A stretch of 64,000 bases of DNA. Source: Phoronis australis. Its lineage: Eukaryota > Phoronida > Phoronidae. This document shows, in pieces, positions 44,891-57,073 of this stretch (position 1 is the stretch's first letter; every line of letters starts with the position of its first letter). The stretch covers positions 661,492 to 725,491 of the forward strand of contig NMRA01000190.1 in assembly GCA_002633005.1 (NCBI GenBank), read 5' to 3'. The position numbers and the translations under genes were made by a program. The notes under the pieces are model-generated. The model worked only from the letters and a program-made list of their open reading frames with translations, had not been told where the DNA came from and searched no databases.

Positions 44891-47143
44891 AAAATTAAAA
44901 CTTTTCTCTGAATAAAATAACACTTTGACAATTTACTCAAAACTATAGTGAAACACTGAATGTACACCACGGTGGCCGGTACATGACGTTTTTTTACCTT
45001 TATGGTACTTTCCACTGTGGTGAAAAATGACTAATCAACCAGGTGAGAAGTACATTCCACAGTAACAGTTGAAAGTATAAATACATGCACGGCTGTAACT
45101 TCGGAATTCCAATTTGAGCGATATCTTTAATTTCAGTTGTCAGTGCTTGTTTAGTTAGATGTTGTGTTACAAAATTATTATAAACGGTCAAAAACATCTA
45201 AAAGTGCAAAAATCCATTGTAGGAACAAACGGTTTGACAGGACAGCCAATGACACGGTTTTTTGTACCTTTCTACAATATGCAATGTCATCCACGTTGAA
45301 ATAACTAAAGTACACTCAAACCCACGAGTTTCGCGGTGAGAATTAACGGAACTAAACATGAAGTGAACAATCGGAAAACACGCTTTCACCCAGGCAGTCT
45401 CAACCTGATAGAGATCGCTGGGACACTTGTGCTGAGTCTATTCATTCGAGTTGCAGAAAACCCAAAACGAATCCTCTCTGGATAACATTACTGATACACA
45501 AGTAAGTTAGTTATATGCGTCTGGCACTCTTTTCTTTCGTTCTATTACATGAAAGGCGGTATTTCTAATCCGACCAAATGTGTTTTAGGCCCCTGGCTGG
45601 GGCACAGGAAGAAAAACAACACAGTTTATCTATGAAGGTTCGGTTCCACGGGCTTCAGTTCTGTCCGATTCTCATGTCAGGGTTTTTACTTGAGACACCT
45701 GCGATTTGCCTATTAAGTGATTCAACGGTGCAAAGATTACTGAGATGCAATTTCGGTCCGACATTTCGGTGTTCACTAGGCCTGCATTACACTCAGACTG
45801 ACAGATTTAGGGGGGCCCACCGGGGTCGCGGTGCAAGACAGGACAATGTCAGTAATGCCATTTTTGGGATTTATTGTTGTTGGAGCCCCACCCCACCACA
45901 TCCCACCCACAAGACCGCTACTCAACTAGTACAGCGCTACCCTGGCCGGCCGTCGAGGCGCCGGCGCGGCGTTTCTTCTTACCTCTGTCGAGAGATAGGA
46001 AACGGTCAGGGCACAAATTCTTGATCCTCTTCCAAATGAGAAGTAGTTAACAAGTTGCCGGTAGGCAAAATACACACAGTAGCGTGCAGAGGTTTGGGTC
46101 GATTTTTTTCATTGCATGCCTCTTCTGTAATGAAACGAAGGCAGGACCCTTATACCAAGAAAAATAAATAGACGAAACATAACATAGAAACTTTATTCAA
46201 TTACAAATCAGTCACAATTTCAAAAAGTTTATTCATAGTAATTGGATGACCCCCCCGATGTGGATCGATGCCCGTGGCTGTCGCCCCGTCGCCCCGTCGC
46301 CCCACCACACCCCCTTCTGCACGGTACTGATTTTACAACAATGATTATTTTGAAATCATGATTTCTGAAGCCCAATGCTAGACAACACGTAGCCCCTCGG
46401 CTGGCTGTACGTCTGCGGCAAGCATCGGCGATATAATTGCCTAGCCCACTCACAGCCAATTCTGGGGCGTATTGCCGTTCGGTTGTCTTCTTCGATCACA
46501 TTGGACAAATGTCCGCCGCAACAACCAGGAGACGACGGCGAATTTTTATTTTGTCATTCCTCCAAAATGGAACGGAGAAATTAGAGGATCAAACACAGTG
46601 ATATACCGAGTATGATATGTAAATTTCGTCATCGCGTGTGTCAAACAGAAGCACAGTTGACAGGACCCAGGACAAAACTTCAAAAAGCAGGACCGTTCTG
46701 CGACAGCCAAAAACTGGATAGTTGGCAGGTATGCGGCACAAAATTCAGTCTGGGAAATGAGTTTCGCATGAGAGGAGTGGTTTATATGGGCTGCAGAAGA
46801 GGCAAAAATTATTTGAAAATAAAAATCCTATTTTGTAAACTCAATGCTCTTTAATCAATTCACTCTTAGTTGAAATAAAAATCAATCCTACTGAAAATTC
46901 ACTGCAACTCTATAAATTCAATCCTGTTATATAAATTCAATCCTATTCAAAGGTATTTTAGAAATTCAAAACTATTTTGGGAAATGAATCCTATTTTTAG
47001 AAATCCAGTGCTACTTTATAAACTTTCTGCTAACCTTCAGTTAACAGAAAGTCCCGGTCAATATTATTAGACTTAACTATAGGTCACGTGATGCCCCTCC
47101 CCCCCTAAATACGCCACTGGGTAGAGCCTGGTAGTGGAAAGCA
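44891..47143. other. Gene-free region
   Basis: Open frames at 45578-46024 and 46459-46229 are GC-rich but unlike any known protein. GTAGCCCCTCGGCTGGCTG at about 46390 echoes the centre of the 0.6-1.4 kb palindrome. The stretch 46830-47030 has a degenerate AATTCAATCCTATT motif recurring every 20-40 nt. Confidence 0.45.
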
Positions 47144-47379
47144 TTACGAGTTCTCTAAGTCGAAAGACATGGCTCTTGAAGTTGACGGATTTGCTACAAA
47201 GACACCTGCCTGCCCGTCAATTGTTTGAGGTACCACCGCCTTTAAGGCAAATATCCTGTACACGAAACAATACCGATGAACGACCTGTGTCATGACTTCG
47301 TCGTAGCCCACATGCGGTTTTTGAAGGTATCCCATTGAAATGCAGTTTCCACAAAGATCTATCCGCCAGTCTTCACTGC
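47144..47379 (-). CDS. Orphan reading frame, possible terminal exon
   Basis: Downstream of a possible acceptor, GATCCTGCAG, at 47380, an open frame of about 78 codons includes SEDWRIDLCGNCISMGYLQK, VHRYCFVYRIFALKAVVP and the ending SFDLENS-stop at 47144. The balanced composition and a long frame after a good acceptor are suggestive, but I recognise no family and found no partner exon. Could be chance. Confidence 0.25.
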
Positions 47380-49689
47380 AGGATCATAGATGACTTCCAT
47401 TGAGAACACACTTTCAGTATTCAGAATTTCTAAAAGACGGGTTTATTGATTGGATGGTGTAACGACGTGGTTATCTGGCTGTTGCACTTCGATGGCTTGG
47501 TTGAATTTGTAAATGTCTTCTCCGGCAGTTGTAACTTGATAATTATTTCAGATATGTTTTAAGTAATTACTGATATACAACGGTCTGTAAGTGCCCAGAT
47601 TTTATTGGAAAGAGCTACAACCCCTTCCGAGGAGTAATAGAATGACCAATAGAAATTTTCCCTTTGAGTTGAACGGCCTGCTGTGTCAGATCGTGGCAAT
47701 TTCCGAGAGGGCGCGCAGAATGAGATGATGTCTTATCCGATACATGCCGGATGATGCAGGTGTGTAAGTTCCGTTATTCATCAAATTTTAGTCTGGATGA
47801 CAATTCTCCAACCGTGACAACAGTGTGGTGTCCAGTTCGTTGTAATATATTTTAAGTGTTGGCTGTATTTAATTGTACTGTGGGTTGTACACATGGGTCG
47901 ACGACGCACATGCATTTCAATGGATAGATCTATCCATCTATCAATTTTATTATCATTCGCTTGCACATGACGTTTGTTACTTTTCTTGCTGCTCTTTTTA
48001 ACCCCTACTAACAATTTTACTAACGTACTAACAGGTGTCCTAACATCTAATAAGAGAGACAGCATGAATGAACACAACGTTCAAAGTCACAAAATGCATG
48101 TTGAATGGTGTTAATTGAAGTCCCCGTATCGATGACTGCCGAGGTAGGGAAGAAAGGAGTTTTCAATTAGTCTCCGAGTGGAAAATTGAAAACAATCTTT
48201 GATTTGTCGATTCTTTGTAAATTTTATTGATGCACTTTGTATATTCACACACTACCCATACCCCCAACGGTAAGCTGCGAGCCACGGATAACCGAAATGG
48301 ATGAAGGTGGACGGAAGACGAAAATCAACAACCGAAGATTAAAATTAAGAAGGTAATATAATGTTGCTTGAGTGTCACAGTGCAATACGTAGATACTTCG
48401 AACTTTCACAAGTCCAAAGACCCATAATCCGACAAATGAAAATATTTTTGAAAGGCCCTGTGAAGGCCGAAGATTCACAAATCCGACAGAATGTAAAACT
48501 AATTAGTTAGTCGAAACTAGTCTGAGGGTGTATGACACCAGAGACTAGTGATTTAAAGTGGAACTTGCACCCTATTTCCTTATTTCTGTGATTGCTTGAT
48601 CATATTAGGTTGAAACACAGTATATAGCGACGGTGTGAATATGAAGTAGGTTGAACATTACCAAATTCTAGGAACGAGTTTGGTATCGAAAATGATCCGC
48701 CGTAAATCACTCAACCGTTAATATCGTGACGTGGTGTTGGGGAACAACACTGCATGACGTGGGCTATGTTGGCCCCCAAGGTACGTCGCTAGGTACAAGT
48801 CCGGCACTAAAAAGATACTACACAACTCCGAAAATTAAAAATTGAACTTTCGTGACACGAGGTTTTGATCAGTAATATGGAGCAAAATGCACGGGGATTT
48901 ATATGCACGTACCTGTTTGAAACTACTTCCTCGGAGAGCCAATGCCTCTCAAAAGGATCCAAACAAAGTTCGGCAATGTGCACTGAGCTGATTGATATTA
49001 TCATAATTACATCGGCCAAAAGATATTGATCTAAAAATCGATGTTTTAGCCGCACGGTTTAGAGCATCTTTTTGTAGTGTGGTCAATTTCGCAGAAAGGA
49101 GGGTATGCTTTTGCAAAGATCTCACAAAAACTGTGCTTGCATTATCGCAATCACGCACAGCGCCATTAAAGTAATAAGAACTTTTTAAGAGGTGTTTGGG
49201 ATTAAATGATCAATTTTACTAACTATGGCATGTATTCTGAACTTTTTAGTCTATTTAAATCAGTCAGTAAATTTTCTGCTTTTGATGTTTTTAGGTCGTC
49301 TATAATGAAAAAAAAAACGGTGCAAGTCAGGTTCGTTGGCAATTATAAGGACAACATGGGGAATGACTGAATGGTATTCACTAGTTACTTTAAGTTATTA
49401 TGAATAAAAACGCTTACTTTTGTTTGTTGACCGACAGAATACAATCCTATACATTCACCAACAACAGCACTGTAAGAAATCCAGTTTTCTGATATTTTTC
49501 CTCTTTGCAGCGGCGTTGCTTTATTTTTCCTAACCAATTCAATTTACACTTTACGTTGTAAAATACTGAAAGTTTTCAGTTCAGCTCAAATATGTTCGGT
49601 TCTTTCTCGAGGGTTAATTTCATGTAATCTTAATTGCTTTACTTTATTTGAGTAATTTTGCAATTGTCAAACCACTGGATTTTGATGGA

Positions 49690-50475
49690 CGCTCGTAATT
49701 GCGACCGAGACTATTATAAAGCTAGCGTTTTATTACTGTAATTCTGATATCCAATGATAAACTGGTCTGTAGGTCACGTGAGCTGGGAAGCAGTTGTATG
49801 CTCGTAAATTTACGTTCATCATTTTACACTAGTAATTTTATGAACGTTATTTTACGCTCGTATTTTTGCACCTATTATGAAGTGTTCAGAAGATAAAATC
49901 CCAGGTGCAAAGTTTTTCAGAGCAAAAGATTGAAAAATATCGATGACTGACTGAATTTTTTTTACTTGCTGCTCTAGCTATCCCATGCACTTGAAAGTGG
50001 TCCGTTTTAGTACATACTGAGGTGCCAAAATGTATATCTAGCGGGTTGTCTTATTTCATTTGTTAAAATCACCATGCTTTTTCATTATTTGGACGAAGTT
50101 TCGCTTTCTTACTCTTAACGGTGCGTGCAGATAATATGAAATTGCAAAAACATTGGTTCAAATCGGTTTCTGGGGGTAATGCAGTAGAGTTTCCAAATGG
50201 TGATGGTAAATTATTCATTCTTTATTCAAGACACTTGGATAACAAACCATTTGCACCACAAAACAATATCAAATGCTGGTGATATCGTGGACTGGTACTT
50301 GAATCAAACGGCTACTTGCTAAAATTACGAGCGAAAAATACGAGCGTAAAATTTCGAGCGTAGAATTTCTGCTGAGCTCACGTAAACTACAAACCAATTT
50401 CTCACTGGATTTAACGATTACGGTCGTAAAACACGAGCGCAGTCTCTGTTGTAATTGCGATCGTAAATAAAGGCG
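49690..50475. mobile_element. TIR element rich in TTTACGCTCGTA
   Basis: The left arm (GTAATTGCGACC, GTCACGTGAGCTG, TATGCTCGTAAATTTACG) is answered in reverse by the right arm 50320-50475 (AAATTTCGAGCGTAGAATT, GAGCTCACGTAAAC, GTAATTGCGATCG). The arms are about 140 bp and diverged. Short TTACGCTCGTA units are repeated inside both ends. Non-coding MITE, present only in unit 1. Confidence 0.7.
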
Positions 50476-50760
50476 GCACTAACTTCCGAACGAATCACGA
50501 TGATATCCGAATAACTGTGAACCAAACAAACCAGTCAAAAGGTATGGTGTGTCTCATCTGAAAGCATCCCGGAAGTTTTAGCTTTCGACTACATGGTTGT
50601 ACTTGTATGATCAATTGAAAGTATTCCTGTGCATGGTTTTATAACTGGTTTCAAACCACAGAGCAGAAAACTGATATTTGTATAGGCTAATTAGAAGATC
50701 TTATGTAAGCGACTTCGCTTTTTGTCAAACTACTGGATTTTGATTAACTAGTGTGTTATT

Positions 50761-50822
50761 ACGCGCCCACATATTTATATGTGGACGCATTATGCCGTCA
50801 TCTCCGTCCGGCGTCCGTCCGG
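50761..50822 (+). repeat. Type A element, 5' terminal remnant
   Basis: Only the head (CGCGCCCACATATTTATATG, CGTCCGGCGTCCGTCCGG) remains. It is fused directly to sequence that elsewhere follows the element's 3' end (CGTGATTTCATACCTTC), so the body has been deleted. Confidence 0.8.
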
Positions 50823-53457
50823 AACCATGACGACCGTGATTTCATACCTTCGGGTCTCACTGTATCTCACTTGTTGTTGTTATCTGAGGGCAATGAGGTA
50901 CTATAGGTTTTATCACTTCTTTTGGTTTTCTTTTACCTTTTTTTGCAGTTGTTTGTTCCGACTTGGCCATTCGTCAAACGACAGGACTTTGGCCGACCAG
51001 TCTACAATTAACATGCGGGACCTGACGTCGCGAGCACTTTACAAATAGTGCTACAGGACCACGAATAACACCAGAGCCAAGAGTTATGGTACCGTTCAGC
51101 TCGAAGTCACCGGTTCGGTCTACATGCATGTACTCTTATGAGCCATCAAAATATGAACAAACACTTATTTGATTTGGAAAAGCGAAGCAAAACTACTCGC
51201 CAGTCATTCAGGCATCTGTCTTTATTCACGTACACTGTTTCACACCTGGTTTCAAGGCACAATTTCCCAAGAAGCGTAAATTTCTGCTAAAAAGGTACAT
51301 TGATAGTAAGACAACGGTATTAAAAACAAAGTGGATATTCGTTTGATAAAAATGTTCCAGGAGTGAAACACTGTAGATGTTCTAAAATATGATCATTTCA
51401 TTTAAGTTTTGTGAACAGTGCTTAATCATAGTATTTGAAAGTTTACATCAACTTGAACAGCTATTTTAAAGTTAGAGAAATGTAGATATTTTTTCTATGG
51501 TCATACGTGACCTAAACAAGGACGACCTTGACCTCGCCAACACTAGCAGCGAACCAAAGATGTCGCTGAGCCACCAGAGTCGGAAAGGTAAAAAAAATCA
51601 CGGGAGTTGCCTTTTACGTGAAGGCGCACGCCATGAGATGCTGTCTTACCTAATACATAAAGGATGATGGAGGTGTTTAACTTTCGTTATTAATATCAGT
51701 TTTGTATGTCTGTTTCTTGCAGTTACAATTCCCCACCTTTGACAACTCTGTGTGGTATATAGATCTTTGCAATTAATTTCAAGTATTGAGAATTGACTGT
51801 ATTTTAGTCGTGCTCTTGGTTGTACTCAAGTATTGGTGCTTGGGTGGTGATGACGCACATGTACTTAATAGATAGATCTCTCCATCCATCAAATCTATAG
51901 ACGTATGTTACTTGTCTTGCTGGTATATTCGCGTTGACGCTAACGCTCATTCTAACCCTGCCTAACAATTGCACTAACGTACTAACACAAGTCCTGACAT
52001 TACAAGAAAGACAGCATGAAAAAAATCGAAATGACTTACAAGGTCGCATGCTGAATGGTATTATTTGAATTCCTCTGAAGATGCCGCAATCAGATGTAGC
52101 TGAGAAGTGGCTGCCGTGACATTGACAAGGATTTTTCAGTTAGTAATACTATTCGAGTTGCAAATTGAAAACATTAGTTGATTCCTCGATTGTAATTATT
52201 AATGCCGGTTTTTGTTTATTTACGCGTCATATTCACGCAACAACGATACGATGCTAGAAAAAGGATAACGAAAACGGAAGAAGAACGATGGAAGACCGAA
52301 ATTAACTACCGAAGACTAAAATTAAGCAGGTAATTGGCGTAGCTTGCGAATCATAACACATTAGTGTAAATAGGATTGAGCTCGATACTGCGAAGGTTCA
52401 GAAGCCTGAAGGCAAATTATGCGACAAATGAAAATTGTTTTTATAAAGGCCCTATAAGTTCAAAGGTTCAGAATTCAAACAGACAGAAAAGCCAGTTATT
52501 TCGAAGCTAATCCAAAGGTCCATGACACCCACAAGCGATTCAAAGTCATCGACAGCGAAGCACCATACTTTTAGTGGCTGTAAACCAAAATTTGAAAATG
52601 TAAGATGCAGCTCAGTGACCATTGCCGAACTTTGTTTGGATGCTTTTGAGTAGCATAGTCTCTTCAAAGAACTAGTTTCAAACGGACATGTGTACATGTA
52701 TATAAGCTCCGAACATCTTGCTCGAAATCACTGTTCAGAACCTCGTGTCCTGAAAGCACGAACTTTAAGCTTTCGAATTGATAGACTTTCGGACTTGTGT
52801 GGAACTTCGGATTTAGGGACTTTTGGTCTAGTTAACGTTCAGACCTAGGAATACCGTGATGTCATACCATCGACCCAAACTCTCTCACTTTTAGATATCA
52901 ATTCCGGTCATATTGGTTTTTCACTTCTAAGGGGTTGATTTCCTTTTAATTTTATTGCAGATGTTTAACGACTTGACCATTTGTCGAACAACTGGACTTT
53001 GGCTGACATGTAAAACATGCAGGAACTAACGTAGCGAGCAGTGACAGTATACCAAAGGTGCCGTAAGACCACTAACATTATTGACACCAGTTCATCTGTC
53101 AACATGCTGGAAGTTACCTGTTTCGACAACATGTGTGTACTCCAGTGTGCCATCAAAATATGACCAAATACTTGTTTGATTTGGAAAAGCGAAGTGAATA
53201 ATCTACTTGCCAATCATTCAGGCATTTGTATTTAATGATGTACACTGTTTCATAACTGGTTTCAGGGCACAGTCTCTCAAAAACCGCAAAAAACAAAGGC
53301 ACGTTGATAGGAAGACAACAGTATCAATAACAAGATCGAATTTAATGCTATGAAAGTATTCCTGAAGTGATCTTAGAAATAGTGTTAGTGGTCTAAAATA
53401 TGATCATTTCATTTTCGTTGTGTGAACGGTATTTAAATCAAAGTATTTGACATTTTT

Positions 53458-54770
53458 ATGCGCCCACATATTTATATGCGGACGCATTATGCCGTCATCT
53501 CCGTCCGTCCGTCCGTCCGTCCGTCCGTCCGTCCGTCCGTGCGGCGTCCGTCCGTCCGGCGTCCGCTGCTCTATCTCCAAAACCCTTTGACATACGTTCA
53601 TGAAATTTGACACATATGTTCCATTCATAAATGGGACGGCATGGGCGAACTTTTGGACGGATTCGACTACCGGTGTGCTCCCTAGTGGCAATTTTAGTTA
53701 AGAACGCTTGCCTTTGAGTCTTCAAAAGTCCTTAACGGATTTTCGTGAAATTTGGTATGTAGGCAACTATAAGTGGGATGACGCTATTCTCCCGTTTTCG
53801 GATGGATTCGACTTAGTTTGCGCCACCTAGTGGCCATTTTTACATGTTTTCGAGTCTGTTTTTTTGCGTTCACCCCTCTATCAACCAAACCGCTCAAAGG
53901 ATGCTTGTGAAAATTGACATGTATGTGCTTACTATAAAGAGGACGGTTGATGATGATTTTCCGACAATTTCGACTACTGTGGCGCCTCTTAGTGGCAGTT
54001 TTGTTTTTTTGCGCCTATGGCTGTATCTCCTAAACCATTCGCAAGATCTTTACTTAATTTAGCAAGTGTATTTATATGATATTGACTACGGATGACGACG
54101 ACTTCCGGACAGATCTGACTACTGCTGTGCCCCCTAGTGACAATTTTAGTTTTTTTACCCTTAACTCTGTATCTTCAAAGGTCTTCAATAGATTTTCCTA
54201 AAATTTTGAATACATGCATCTATTGTTGTGATGACGCTATCTTCCTGTTTTTGGGTGGAATCGACGTATTTTGCACCACCTAGTGGCTATTTTTGCTGTT
54301 TTCAAATCTTGTTTTTGGCGTCCACCCCTGTATCAACCAAATCATTTGAAAATTGGCATATATGTTCTCAGTGTGAAGACGACCTTTGATGATTGTGATT
54401 GACTACTGTGGCACCTCCTAGTGGTAGTTTTGTTTTGCGCCCAAAGTTGTATCCCCTAAACCCACTGCAGGATCTTTACTAAATTTAGTAAGTGTGTTTA
54501 TATGAAGATAACAACAGACGACTACGACTTTCAGGCGGATACAACGGACATTGTGTCCACTAGTGGTAATTTCATTTTATTCTGTTCTCCTTTGTTTCTC
54601 TAAAGTTCCTTAACAGATTTTTATGAAATATGGCATGTTCCTGTTTTTGGATGGATTGTATGTTTTTGCAACATCTAATGGCCATTTTTATGATACAAAA
54701 AATAACTCTAAAAGCACACCATTTGCAATGCATTCGTGGGCGCATTTCAACGCTCCGCGTTGGTCTTGTT
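53458..54770 (+). repeat. Type A element, nearly complete copy
   Basis: Starts ATGCGCCCACATATTTATAT and ends GTGGGCGCATTTCAACGC...TCTTGTT. It has a (GTCC)n head and eight modules (cores near 53676, 53822, 53984, 54128, 54275, 54411, 54548 and 54670). 53820-53833 is a perfect reverse-strand CTCF consensus. The tandem unit at 52845-52870 appears to be the corresponding site without the element. Confidence 0.85.
53502..53545. repeat. (GTCC)n microsatellite in the type A head
   Basis: About ten CCGT units, much expanded compared with the 3.3-kb and 50.8-kb copies. Confidence 0.9.
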
Positions 54771-56852
54771 GGAATTGTAAACGTTCAAACCCTCGAACAT
54801 CGTGGTTTCATACCTTCTGCCGACACTCTATCTCACTTGTAGTTTTCAATTCAGATCATATGACAGTGTACCAAAGGTGTCGCAGTACCACTTGCACGAT
54901 TAACACCAGAGCCAAAGGGTATGGTGACGTTCAGCTGTAAACGTCATGGATATAATTACATGTTTTAACTGCATGCATTCTATGAGCCATCAAAACTTTA
55001 CCGAACACTTGTTTGCTTTGGAAAAGCAAAGTGAAAAATCTACTCGGCAGTCATTCAGGCTTCTGTCTTTGTTCATGTACACTGTTTCACACCTGGTTTC
55101 ATCACATAAAAGACAAATTCACATTGATAGTAAAACAACTGTATCAATAACAAGATCGAATTTGATTTAATGAACTTACTTTAAACACTTGATGGAACTG
55201 TGCTCAACCGCCATCTTCAGTTGGTCTCCTACTGTCCTTAAAGGTTTCGTCCCTAAACCAAGACCATCTCTAGTAGGCGGGACAACATACTTGATCAGGC
55301 TCTGTCTGACGGTTGTTGGTGGTGATGCTGTTGGTATTTCATCCGAATCCAGCAAGATGCCTGTTCAACTTCAGTGGCTACGTCGCGTAGAAGAGCCTTC
55401 TTTCCTGACACGGAGACGCCAAGAGACCTCGCCATGGTAATGACCGAAATTATTCCATAAGTGATATCAGAAACACTGTTAATATTCTAAAGTGTGATCT
55501 TTTCCTTTTCGTTTTATGGACCGTGTTTAAATCTTAGTATTCGAACATTTTACCTAAATCTGATCATCTATTTCTGAGATATAAGCCTTCAAACTCAAAA
55601 AACCCACAAAATTTAGCAAGAAACCCCAAAACATTGATAGTAAAACAATGGTATCTATATAACATAATCGAAATATATTTGATAAAAATATTCGGGAAGT
55701 GATCACAGAAACACTGTTGATGGGGTAAACTATGATCAATTCATTTTCGTGTTGTGATAGGTGTTCAAATCATAGTATGTGGCATTTGACCTAAATCTGA
55801 ACAGCTAATTTCGAGGGTCATACAGAACCTGAACAAGCAAGACCCTGACCTCTCAACCACTGGCAGTGAACGAAAGATGTCACGGGACCACCAACACAAA
55901 ATAACACCATTACTGAATGCAATTTGGTCTCGCTGACACTTGCAGTTACAGCTCTCCACCTGTGACAACTGCGTTATGTCTTGATTATTGTAATAGGATA
56001 TAAGTGTTTACTGTATTTTTGTTGTACTCTAGGTTGTACTCATGTTTTAGTATTTGGGAGGTGATGACACACATGTACTTCAAATGGATGGATCTTTGTA
56101 TCTATCAAATCCATTACTATTCGCTTGGATTAAATGTGTGTTACTTGTCTTTCTGGTACATTCGCATTGACGCTAATGCTATTTCTAATAACGACTAGAA
56201 ATTGCACTAACATACTAACACAAGCCATAACATACTAAGAAAATAGCATGGTTGAATCCAAATTACGTTCAAGGTTCAAGGTTCCATGGTGAATTCCTTT
56301 GCAGATGCCACAAGTAGCTGAACAGTGGTTCCCATGATCGACTTCTGCCGTGGCGCAGACAAGGATTTCTCAATTAATATGGGAGTGGCAAATTAAAAAT
56401 ATTAGTTGATATCTCGATTGTTTGTAAATTTTATTAATGCACGTTTTTGTTTATTTGATCGCCATACCCACGCAACAAAGATACCACGCAGCCCACGGAT
56501 AACCAAAACGGAACAAGAAGGATGGAAGACGAAAATTAACAACGGGAGACTAAAGCTTGAATGCAATTGCGTATACGCACTTACAACTCTGCGCGGGGTG
56601 TATGCACATGCATAGTGAAGTATAGGCGCATTACATTGCATAAAAGTTGCATCCTTCGTGTGGAAGAGAGCGATGTCCCTGGTAACTATGAAAGAGCAAG
56701 AGTGAAAAATTAGAATGTCAATGGAAAATTGCACTTAATGACCCCACAGTTGCACCTAATTACTCCAAAGTTTGTGACTGAATTTAACTCACGAATGAAA
56801 ATGATGTATGTGTTGATGAAATGTCTAGCTCAGAAATCATTTTTGCACTGAT

Positions 56853-56865
56853 TGACCTTTGACCC
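56853..56865 (-). promoter_or_regulatory. DR1 nuclear-receptor-like site (first of five)
   Basis: TGACCTTTGACCC is the inverse of GGGTCAAAGGTCA, two half-sites spaced by one base, the consensus for RXR/HNF4/COUP-type receptors. Further copies lie at 59470-59482, 59897-59909 and 60330-60342, and one variant (TGACCTCTGACCC) at 58930-58942. Function is inference. Confidence 0.4.
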
Positions 56866-56879
56866 AGAAATTCAGTTCA

Positions 56880-57037
56880 TTTTTTAATACATTTATTGCC
56901 CAGACAACATCACGTAGCCAGTCTGAGGTTGGGTGCCTCAGTTCTGGCTTTAACAAAAGTATATAATAGCGACTAATAGATATATAAGGCAATAAAATGT
57001 ACCTGGAAAGGGGAGCGGGGGAAGGACTTTCACGCGC

Positions 57038-57073
<36 letters not shown>

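Larger units (their letters stand above)
47690..51630. repeat. Large-unit tandem region, unit 1 (about 3.9 kb)
   Basis: Anchor blocks recur in order in units 1-4: a CATGAGATG...TGTCTTAC block (47715), GTACTGTGGGTTGTAC-like (47875), GGATAGATCTATCCATC-like (47923), TCGATTCTTTGTAAATTTTATT-like (48205) and GAAGACGAAAATCAACAACC-like (48313). One segment of this unit (about 48840-49140) is inverted relative to 52600-52790. No gene. Confidence 0.7.
51630..55930. repeat. Large-unit tandem region, unit 2 (about 4.2 kb)
   Basis: Repeats the anchors of unit 1 at 51636, 51828, 51880, 52185 and 52290, then GCCATCAAAATATGACCAAA and TTTGATTTGGAAAAGCGAAG (about 53150). A further partial copy of the latter lies at 54980-55100, after the type A element. 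Many stops in all frames. Confidence 0.7.

Noticed and set aside
44692-45015. Long Ile-, Leu- and Tyr-rich frames on both strands
   Set aside because: Produced by the ATA/ATG trinucleotide repeat.
45578-46024. A 148-codon frame in GC-rich sequence
   Set aside because: No recognisable domain, no splice partners, and it contains fragments that look like transposon ends (GGGGGGCCCACC).
53404-53725. Arg/Asp/Gly/Thr repeat protein in the type A head
   Set aside because: It is the (GTCC)n microsatellite read in frame; no start context or conservation between copies.
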